A stretch of DNA of 64,000 nucleotides from Rosistilla ulvae (GTDB lineage Bacteria > Planctomycetota > Planctomycetia > Pirellulales > Pirellulaceae). The translations under genes were made by a program, and so were the position numbers. Below, piece by piece: positions 55,307-62,191 of this stretch; the first letter of the stretch is position 1, and each line of letters begins with the position of its first letter. A model generated the notes under the pieces. That model saw only the letters and a program-made list of their open reading frames with translations. It ran no database searches and was not told where the DNA came from. The stretch covers positions 5,643,798 through 5,707,797 of the forward strand of contig NZ_CP036261.1 of assembly GCF_007741475.1 (NCBI RefSeq). The letters run 5' to 3'.

Positions 55307-55519
55307 ATGGTTGGCCGCCAGCGGTCGCCGCTTGGGGACAAGCCGCTACTGATGGATCCGCCGCTGCCCTATATCTACGGTCAGAAAGAGAGTCTCGCGC
55401 CGCCGGCGTGGCTCAAACAAGCTGTCGATGCGGTCCGCGCCAAACAGCCGCAGCAATGGGCTCCGGGAGAAACGCCCTGGCCGCAAGCTCCCGTCGGCGC
55501 CAACGCAGCCAAGCAATAG
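55307..55519 (+). CDS. Possible small protein
   Basis: 70 codons from the ATG at 55307, or 55 from an internal ATG at 55352. The C-terminal part is rich in Pro, Gln and Ala (for example WAPGETPWPQAPVGANAAKQ) with a short helix (WLKQAVDAVRAKQ). No family recognised, no clear ribosome-binding site. It fills the gap before a convergent minus-strand gene. Uncertain whether real. Confidence 0.35.
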   Translation: MVGRQRSPLGDKPLLMDPPLPYIYGQKESLAPPAWLKQAVDAVRAKQPQQWAPGETPWPQAPVGANAAKQ

Positions 55520-55529
55520 GGCGGCGCGG

Positions 55530-55997
55530 CTACAACTGAACCCAACCCGGCCGCTGGGGCTTTTGCACATTCAAGTGATGGCCGCGGATCACGTGCGGCA
55601 CCCACAGCGATTGCTGAATCAGATCGATCAGCGTGTTGGGGTCCAGCGGCTTGAACAGGCAGCGAGCCGGCGAGATCGGGTCGAGCCGCGTCTCCAGCCC
55701 GGCCCAACAGCTTTCGGCGATCAGGATCACTGGCACGTCGGCCAACGATTCGGGGTGCAGCTCACGAAGCGCGTGAATTTGATCGATCGCTGCGGCTGCA
55801 TCATCGGCGACATCCCACACGATCATATCGATCGGCCGTTGCTCGACCGCCTTGCAAGCCGCTTTGGCGTTGCGAGCGCAATAACATTCGTAACCTTGCG
55901 AATCGATCACCGCCGCAAGCGCCGTCAGGCTTACGGGGCGGGGGTCGACGACCAACAGGGTCGCGCCGCTGCGGTGCCGGTGGGTAATGTGAGACAT
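55530..55997 (-). CDS. Degenerate response-regulator receiver protein
   Basis: 155 residues from the ATG at 55997, with GAGGA nine bases upstream; in-frame ATG/GTG codons at 56015 and 56036 are alternatives. Receiver-domain fold: TLLVVDPRPVSLTALAAVID, then PIDMIVWDVADDAAAAIDQI with the likely phospho-acceptor Asp, VPVILIAESCWAG and CLFKPLDPNTLIDLIQQSL with the conserved Lys. The second acidic residue of the usual DD pair is Pro, and the Thr/Ser switch is replaced by Ala. No output domain. It may be a weakly phosphorylated or constitutive adaptor. Confidence 0.85.
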   Translation of the reverse strand: MSHITHRHRSGATLLVVDPRPVSLTALAAVIDSQGYECYCARNAKAACKAVEQRPIDMIVWDVADDAAAAIDQIHALRELHPESLADVPVILIAESCWAGLETRLDPISPARCLFKPLDPNTLIDLIQQSLWVPHVIRGHHLNVQKPQRPGWVQL

Positions 55998-56322
55998 GGC
56001 TTCGTTCCTCGTCATTTCAAAGACCGGGCGAACCACGTTGGCAACGGCAGGGGCATCCCGACGCTTGCCTTCGCGGGCCCATCTGGAACAAAATCGGCAC
56101 TAAAATCGATCCGCTTGTAATCCGATTGGGTAATTCTTGACGATTTGTCAGGTGATCGCGCCGTTTGGTGCGGTTGCAGCAAATAACCGCAAGTCTACAA
56201 TCGCCCCAGCGAGCCGATCGACTGCGGACGACCTGGGGCTGCGGATTCCGCCCCCCACCGGTGTCAAAAGTCTGCAGCCGCCCTCGTTTTCTTCCCTCTT
56301 TCCGTTAACGCTTGATTCCACG

Positions 56323-57894
56323 ATGAATAATTCTCCCGACGACGCTCTGAACGACGATGGCGATCACCAACGCGCGCGACGCGAAAAACTGGCGAAACTG
56401 AACGCCGCCGGAGTCGATCCGTGGGGCCAGCGATTCGACGACCGGTCGATGATCCAAGAGGTGCGGCAACGGGCCGAAGAGGTCAAATTCAAGCTGGAAG
56501 ATGGGACGCTGGTCGAACTGCCCGATTTCGATCAACCCGACCTTGAATACCGTCAATGGAAATCGGACCAGGGACCGGGTGCGGAGATCGGCCCCAAGGT
56601 TCGCGTCGCCGGACGGATCATCCTGATGCGACCGACCGGTAAGCTGGTCTTCTTGAACCTCCGCGACATGACCGGCGATATCCAGATCTTCATCGGAAAG
56701 AACCAGGTCGGCGAAGAGAACTTTGCGCTCTCCAAACTGTTCGATCTCGGCGATCTGGTTGGCGTCGACGGACGGTTAGGACGAACCAACACCGGCGAAC
56801 TGACTGTCTTTGCCGAACGCTTGCACTTCCATTGCAAGATGCTCGAGCCACCACCCGAGAAACATGCCGGTCTGGCCGACGTGGAACTGCGTCAGCGGAT
56901 GCGTTACCTCGATTTGGTTTACACCGATGGAGTCCGCGACACGTTCTTGAACCGCACGCGAATCGTCAAAAGCATTCGCGAGACGTTGGACCAAGAGAGC
57001 TTCTGGGAAGTCGAAGGGCCGACGCTGCACACGATCGCCGGTGGCGCCGCGGCTCGCCCCTTCACGACGCACCACAATGCGTTGGACATGGACCTGACGA
57101 TGCGGATCGCGTTGGAATTGCATCTGAAGCGTCTGCTTGTCGGCGGCATCGAACGCGTCTACGAACTGGGCCGTGTCTACCGGAACGAAGGAATCAGCCC
57201 ACGGCACAATCCCGAGTTCACGATGCTCGAGTGCTACCAAGCGTACGGCGATTACGAATCGATGATGGACCTGACCGAAAAGCTAGTCGTCAACGCGATC
57301 GACGCGATCGGCGGCGGTTACAAACGCAAATTCGGCGACGTCGAAATCGATTTCACTCCGCCGTTTGCACGCCATAAATACGACGACCTGGTCGCCCAGC
57401 ATACGGGGATCGATCCTCACGACGCCGATCAATTGACGGCTTATGCGAAAAGCGTCGGCCTCGATCCAACCGGCAAACATCCCGACGTGATCAAAAACGA
57501 GATCTTCGAAGAGAAGGTCGAAGACACGCTTGTCGGTCCCGTTTTTGTGATCGATTACCCGGCGAGCATCTGCCCGCTGACCAAACGCAAAACCGACAAT
57601 CCCGCGATCGCCGAACGCTTTGAAATGTTCATCTGCGGGATGGAACTAGCAAACGCCTATACCGAACTGAACGATCCCGACCTTCAGGAAGAACTGTTCA
57701 AAACCCAGTTGGACGGTCAAGAGGAAGAGGATTCGATGGCCAAGATGGACAACGATTTCATCAAGGCTCTTCGGCATGGAATGCCTCCTGCGGGGGGCCT
57801 GGGCGTCGGGATCGATCGCCTGGTGATGCTGCTGACGAATTCGAAGAGCATCCGCGACGTGATCTTATTCCCACTGTTGCGGCACATCGACTGA
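56323..57894 (+). CDS. lysS: Lysyl-tRNA synthetase, class II
   Basis: 523 residues from the ATG at 56323; earlier in-frame codons are not family-like. The anticodon-binding OB fold is present (VRVAGRIILMRPTGKLVFLN and RDMTGDIQIFIGKNQVG). Class II motifs: RMRYLDLVYTDGVRD (motif 1 region), YRNEGISPRHNPEFTMLECY (motif 2) and GGLGVGIDRLVMLLT (motif 3). It charges tRNA-Lys. Length is near the usual 500. A small protein gene follows after 62 bp. Confidence 0.97.
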   Translation: MNNSPDDALNDDGDHQRARREKLAKLNAAGVDPWGQRFDDRSMIQEVRQRAEEVKFKLEDGTLVELPDFDQPDLEYRQWKSDQGPGAEIGPKVRVAGRIILMRPTGKLVFLNLRDMTGDIQIFIGKNQVGEENFALSKLFDLGDLVGVDGRLGRTNTGELTVFAERLHFHCKMLEPPPEKHAGLADVELRQRMRYLDLVYTDGVRDTFLNRTRIVKSIRETLDQESFWEVEGPTLHTIAGGAAARPFTTHHNALDMDLTMRIALELHLKRLLVGGIERVYELGRVYRNEGISPRHNPEFTMLECYQAYGDYESMMDLTEKLVVNAIDAIGGGYKRKFGDVEIDFTPPFARHKYDDLVAQHTGIDPHDADQLTAYAKSVGLDPTGKHPDVIKNEIFEEKVEDTLVGPVFVIDYPASICPLTKRKTDNPAIAERFEMFICGMELANAYTELNDPDLQEELFKTQLDGQEEEDSMAKMDNDFIKALRHGMPPAGGLGVGIDRLVMLLTNSKSIRDVILFPLLRHID

Positions 57895-57923
57895 TCGCTC
57901 GGCATGTCGTTTGCACGCTTAAA

Positions 57924-57949
57924 CTCCTGATTCTTTTTTGTGTCAGGAG
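57924..57949 (+). promoter_or_regulatory. Hairpin that would sequester the downstream ribosome-binding site
   Basis: CTCCTGA (57924-57930) can pair with TCAGGAG (57943-57949), loop of 12 bases rich in T. The right arm contains most of the AGGAGG Shine-Dalgarno sequence (57945-57950) of the gene starting at 57957. Folded RNA would hide the ribosome-binding site; the structure is only 7 bp and could melt or be displaced easily. It might also be read as the lysS transcript end. Confidence 0.55.
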
Positions 57950-57956
57950 GTGTTTG

Positions 57957-58268
57957 ATGAACGACGTATTTGTAACTCGAGAGTGGAACGATCTCTGCCA
58001 ACGCGTAGCCCGGTCTGCGAGTCGACTGGGACGGCGGTTCGATCGAAGCGACCATTTTGGTCAAGAAGCTCGGGATTTCAGTGCCCTTGCCCCGCCAGAG
58101 AGCTACCCGGAACTGCTCGTTCGGGTTCGGGAAGCGGCCGAGCTCGCCAAGACCTGGCAGGCGCCGCTGCCATCATGTGGGCGATTGAGCGAAAACTCGA
58201 TCGATGAGGCGTTGGACGAGTCGTTTCCAGCAAGCGATCCCCCCGCCTGGACCGCTTCGATGGTCTAG
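57957..58268 (+). CDS. Small protein with an acidic FPASDPPAW tail
   Basis: 103 residues from the ATG at 57957 (AGGAGG six bases upstream; a TTG codon just before it is in frame). The N-terminal part is helical and basic (CQRVARSASRLGRRFDRSDH). The C-terminal ending SIDEALDESFPASDPPAWTA is a motif found at the end of many small bacterial stress-associated proteins, often near YciF, SDR or CsbD genes. Function unknown. Position behind a site-hiding hairpin suggests translational control. Confidence 0.8.
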   Translation: MNDVFVTREWNDLCQRVARSASRLGRRFDRSDHFGQEARDFSALAPPESYPELLVRVREAAELAKTWQAPLPSCGRLSENSIDEALDESFPASDPPAWTASMV

Positions 58269-58463
58269 GGGCTTCGACAACGGCGACTCCGTCGGACGAC
58301 TGGAAATCGCCCCCGCTAGCGATTAACCTACAGCTTACCCGAACGCCCGTGGTCACACCGCTACGGGCGATCGCCCACCCCGTACAACCATGCTTCGGTT
58401 GTATCAATGATCGTCTACGGAAACCGACATCTCTGCCTTCCTCAAAACCCACGACAATATCTG

Positions 58464-59561
58464 ATGGTTAACACTCGAATCTCTGGCTGGCTTGCGATCA
58501 CTTGCTTGATGCTTGGTACAACATTCGCCGACGACAAGACCGCCGATCCGGCGAAGCCCGCACCGGCGGCAGAAGCAAAACCTGAGGCGAAAAAGCCGGA
58601 AGAAAAGAAAGACGCAAAGCCCGAGGCGAAGCCTGAGGCGAAGAAAGAGGCGAAGCCCGAGCCCAAGAAGGAAGATAAACCGGCACCCAAGAAGGAAGCA
58701 AAGCCCGAGCCGAAAAAAGAAGCCAAGCCAGCGGCAAAGCCCAAGGAAATGAAGGCTGAAGCGAAGCCGGAAGAGAAGAAACCGGAAGCCAAGCCAGCGC
58801 CGACCTTCCCCGACAAGGCGCTCGAAGCGGCGGTGCGAGCCGAGGTGTTTGCCAAGCGATACAACAACGAACCGATCACCGCTGAGGACGTGAAAAACAT
58901 CTCGCGCGTTGTCGGCAAGGGAAAAGGAATCAAGAGCCTCGAAGGCCTTCAACACTGCAAAGCGATCATGCTGATCGATTTGGAGGACAACGAGATCACC
59001 GACCTCGGGCCGATCAAAGACCTCACCCGCCTGCAATCGGTCACGCTGGCAGGGAACAAGATCAGCGATATCAAACCGCTGGCCGGACTTACCAAAATGC
59101 AACTGTTGGATCTGTCGCGGAACCAGGTCAGCGACCTAGCACCACTGAAGGCGATGTCGAATCTGCGGACCTTGTACGTGGCCGATAACAAGCTAGCCAC
59201 GCTGGCACCGATCGCCGAACTGACCAAAATTTGGTCGCTCGACGCCGCGGGGAATCAGATCAGCGACCTCAGCCCGCTGGCGAACCTCGGTTGGCTGACG
59301 ACGCTGGACATCCAACGCAACGGAGTTTCCGATCTCAGCCCGCTGAAGTCGTTGAGCGATCTCGACTTCATGCTGCTGCAGGACAACAAGATTGCCGACC
59401 TCAGCGTGTTGGTCGAGATGTGCAAAAAAGACTTCGAAGGGTCGAAGCGATTCGCTCCCTTCCTGAAGCTGTACGTGAAAGGGAATCCGCTTTCGGACGA
59501 CGCGAAGAAGCAACAGCTGGCCAAGCTGAAAGAGTTTGGAACACGCGTCCACGCCGAATAA
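58464..59561 (+). CDS. Secreted leucine-rich-repeat protein with a Lys/Glu/Pro-rich linker
   Basis: 365 residues from the ATG at 58464. Signal peptide (MVNTRISGWLAITCLMLGTT, cleaved near FADD). Residues about 25-110 are a low-complexity linker of repeated KPEAKPEAKK-like units. The C-terminal two thirds hold about seven internalin-type 22-residue LRRs (for example LQSVTLAGNKISDIKPLAGL, TKMQLLDLSRNQVSDLAPLK, LTTLDIQRNGVSDLSPLKSL). It is probably exported and may bind protein or polysaccharide at the cell surface. Confidence 0.92.
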   Translation: MVNTRISGWLAITCLMLGTTFADDKTADPAKPAPAAEAKPEAKKPEEKKDAKPEAKPEAKKEAKPEPKKEDKPAPKKEAKPEPKKEAKPAAKPKEMKAEAKPEEKKPEAKPAPTFPDKALEAAVRAEVFAKRYNNEPITAEDVKNISRVVGKGKGIKSLEGLQHCKAIMLIDLEDNEITDLGPIKDLTRLQSVTLAGNKISDIKPLAGLTKMQLLDLSRNQVSDLAPLKAMSNLRTLYVADNKLATLAPIAELTKIWSLDAAGNQISDLSPLANLGWLTTLDIQRNGVSDLSPLKSLSDLDFMLLQDNKIADLSVLVEMCKKDFEGSKRFAPFLKLYVKGNPLSDDAKKQQLAKLKEFGTRVHAE

Positions 59562-59637
59562 TCGCGGCTGTACAAATTCGAGCGTGCGGGCCGATTGTGC
59601 CCGCCTGCTCGAACAGTTCTCTGCAGGCCGCTGGCCT

Positions 59638-60486
59638 CTATTTTCCCGCTCGCTTCCGCAACAGCGGGGCCAGATATTTGGCCGTCTCATCGGCGATCAC
59701 GTTGTACCCGGCGAGGTTCGGGTGCCGATCTCCGGTCCAACCCGGCAGATGTCCCAAGATCGCATCGAGCTCGTTCCCCATCACTTCGACACTGGGGCCA
59801 TACACAAACGGCTTGACGAGTTCATGGTACTTGGCTGGGATCTTCGCCAACGGGTAGCGTCGGTAGTTGAGCATGTTGTATCCCTTCTCCAACTCCGCTG
59901 AATAACGCGGATAAATATCGAAGAGTTCCAGTTTCTCTTCCTTCGCTACGCCGCGAACCAGATCGTTGATCTGCTTGCTCGCCTCCTCTCCCGAAAACGG
60001 GATGACTGTCATCGGGATCAGTATCGCACCGGGATGGTCGGCGCGAAGTCGAGCTATCAGTTTCTTGAAGTCGGCGGGAAAGCCGCTGGCGAAATCATCC
60101 AGCCGCGCTCGATCGTTTAAGCCATAGCGGATGAAGATGTAATCGAGCCCCGGCAGCTTGGCGACGTCGCGATCGTAGCGATTTGAATCGAACAACCGGC
60201 GGATATATTCGCCACTGAGACTCGAATTGATCACGTCGCAAGCGGGCAGATCCTCTTCCGCCGCCAGCAACTGTTCCAGCACCGTCTCCAGATGCGGTCC
60301 TTCGGGACGGATCCGCCGCGGCACGCTCCCTTCGGCTGTGCTATCGCCGAGCAGCAGGATTTGCACGCGTCCCTCGTGTTCGGCGGCGGCGTGGTTGGAT
60401 GCCAGCGAGTTGATCAGAAACGCGGCCAACAGGGCAACTGTGGCGAACGAACCGTTCAAACCACGACGATCGGTGGGCAACATCAT
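59638..60486 (-). CDS. Exported SGNH/GDSL-family hydrolase
   Basis: 282 residues. Signal sequence about 10-35 (FATVALLAAFLINSLASNHA). SGNH blocks: Ser nucleophile in VQILLLGDSTAEGS, Gly/Asn in NSSLSGEYIRRL and RYGLNDRARLDD, and the Asp-x-x-His pair in WTGDRHPNLAGYNVIA. Such enzymes remove acyl or acetyl groups from sugars, often in polysaccharide breakdown or surface-glycan tailoring. The preceding gene is the second exported oxidoreductase. Confidence 0.9.
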   Translation of the reverse strand: MMLPTDRRGLNGSFATVALLAAFLINSLASNHAAAEHEGRVQILLLGDSTAEGSVPRRIRPEGPHLETVLEQLLAAEEDLPACDVINSSLSGEYIRRLFDSNRYDRDVAKLPGLDYIFIRYGLNDRARLDDFASGFPADFKKLIARLRADHPGAILIPMTVIPFSGEEASKQINDLVRGVAKEEKLELFDIYPRYSAELEKGYNMLNYRRYPLAKIPAKYHELVKPFVYGPSVEVMGNELDAILGHLPGWTGDRHPNLAGYNVIADETAKYLAPLLRKRAGK

Positions 60487-60590
60487 TCAGAGGATCCTTT
60501 TTGGTGGGATTTCAGGCGGGATGGGAAGGCTTTATGGTGGCCCAACCGCAGCATGATTGCAAGCTTGCGGTGAGTGCTCGCAGGGCAAAC

Positions 60591-60623
60591 AAAAAAACGC
60601 CCTGTCGCGATGACAGGGCGTTT
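60591..60623 (-). terminator. Intrinsic terminator of the oxidoreductase gene
   Basis: On the minus strand, AAACGCCCTGTC pairs with GACAGGGCGTTT over 12 bp with a 5-base loop, followed by a run of T (seven A on the plus strand, 60591-60597, three of which pair). It lies 31 bases past the stop of the gene ending at 60654. This is the clearest intrinsic terminator in the window. Confidence 0.9.
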
Positions 60624-60653
60624 GAGATTTAACAGTTTTCAACCGGATGGCGA

Positions 60654-61958
60654 TTAGGCGAATGGGTTGTACTTGCCGGGAACCGGATGCGGGTACTTGC
60701 CATCTTCACCAGGCATGGTTGGTGGATCCGAATCGATTGTGTATTCATCGATGCCCGGGCACAGATCCTTTCCTTCGGCCAACAATTGATCCCATTTGAT
60801 CACCTTGCCCGAGTAGCAGGCTTCGCGGCCCAGGATCGCGGTGAAGGTACTCTTCGCACCGTATTCACCTTCGTTGTAGATCTCGCCCGCCATCAGGGCT
60901 TCGATCAGGTCGTGTTGTTCTTGCTGGTGACCGTTGAGTCGTTGACCAGAGAACTTCCACGCGTTGGGGCCGGTGATCGATCCCGATGGATCGGCGGTAC
61001 CCTTGGAACCGTGAACCGCTTCGCCGACGTGAGTCCACGATCCGCCCAAGTGGCGTCCTTGGCTGAACATCTTCGTGCCGTCGGAGAAGGTGTATTCGCA
61101 GAACGTGTGGTCGAAGATCTGGCTCTTGGTGGCATCGCCTCCCATTCGCATCTCGCGACCGCCCATGCCGTTGCATTCGACAGGATACGATCCCTTGACC
61201 CAACAACCGACGTCGAGGTTGTGGATGTGTTGCTCGCAGATCTGGTCGCCGCAGATCCAATTGAAGTGGTACCAGTTGTTGCACTGGAACGCCATTTCCG
61301 ACTGGCCTTCGGTCTTGGGACGATACCAGATGCCGTTGCCGTTCCAATAGACGCGCTGAGCGATCACGTCGCCGATCGCACCGTTGTGGATGCGGTCGAT
61401 GGTTTCGATGTATTGGGGTTCGTGGCGGCGTTGCAGTCCGATACCGACCATCAGGTTCTTCTTCTTCGATTCTTCCACCGACTTCAACACGCGGCGAACG
61501 CCTGGTGCGTCGACGGCAACCGGCTTCTCCATGAAGATGTGGCGTCCCTTGTTAACCGCATATTCGAACTGTTGCGGCTTGAAGCCCGGAGGAGTCGCGA
61601 TCACAACCAGATCGCAATCGACGTCGATCGCTTGCTTGTAAGCGTCCAAACCGGTGAAGATCCGCTCCTTAGGAACGTCGACTTTGTCTTTGTGCTTGTT
61701 GGCCAAGCTCTTGATCGAGCGTTCGGCTTTGTCGCCAAAAGCGTCAGCGACGGCAACCAGCTTGGTGTTCCCTTTGGTGTTCATGATCTGCATCGCGGCA
61801 CCGGTACCACGACCACCACAACCGACTACTACAAAGCGGATTTCGTCGCTGCCAGCAGCATGCGCGGTGCGAGCCACCGAACTGGACAACGCCGCTCCCG
61901 TGGCGGCAATCGTAGATGTCTTTAAAAAGCCTCGACGTGTAGAGTCGTTCTGCATCAT
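60654..61958 (-). CDS. Tat-exported Gfo/Idh/MocA-family oxidoreductase
   Basis: 434 residues. Twin-arginine signal STRRGFLKTSTIAATGAALS. Rossmann core IRFVVVGCGGRGTGAAMQIM and LVAVADAFGDKAERSI; catalytic-lysine motif HIFMEKPVAVDAPGVRRVLK; then LMVGIGLQRRHEPQYIETID and the WYHFNWICGDQICEQHIHNL block, which contains the His expected for sugar oxidation. Same broad family as the protein encoded at 11.6-13.1 kb but clearly a different subgroup: shorter, with another C-terminal domain (GREACYSGKVIKWDQLLAEG). The substrate is unknown. AAGGATC precedes the start. Upstream, a 13-bp direct repeat GAGGGGACGGCGA occurs at 62033 and 62098. Confidence 0.94.
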   Translation of the reverse strand: MMQNDSTRRGFLKTSTIAATGAALSSSVARTAHAAGSDEIRFVVVGCGGRGTGAAMQIMNTKGNTKLVAVADAFGDKAERSIKSLANKHKDKVDVPKERIFTGLDAYKQAIDVDCDLVVIATPPGFKPQQFEYAVNKGRHIFMEKPVAVDAPGVRRVLKSVEESKKKNLMVGIGLQRRHEPQYIETIDRIHNGAIGDVIAQRVYWNGNGIWYRPKTEGQSEMAFQCNNWYHFNWICGDQICEQHIHNLDVGCWVKGSYPVECNGMGGREMRMGGDATKSQIFDHTFCEYTFSDGTKMFSQGRHLGGSWTHVGEAVHGSKGTADPSGSITGPNAWKFSGQRLNGHQQEQHDLIEALMAGEIYNEGEYGAKSTFTAILGREACYSGKVIKWDQLLAEGKDLCPGIDEYTIDSDPPTMPGEDGKYPHPVPGKYNPFA

Positions 61959-62191
61959 TGGGATCCTTGGTTCATTTAATTGCGAAGTTAAAGCTGCACG
62001 CGTTGCCCGATCCCGACCCTATTCTGGCAAAAGAGGGGACGGCGACCAACTCACAGCGATCAGTGTCGTCTTCGCATTATATACGAATGATTTCCGCGAG
62101 GGGACGGCGATTACTCCCTTTTTCGCCGCCCAAGGGCCGCGAATCGCCCAACGATCGACTCGACCGTCGGAATCGTTCGCACAGCCCCTTT

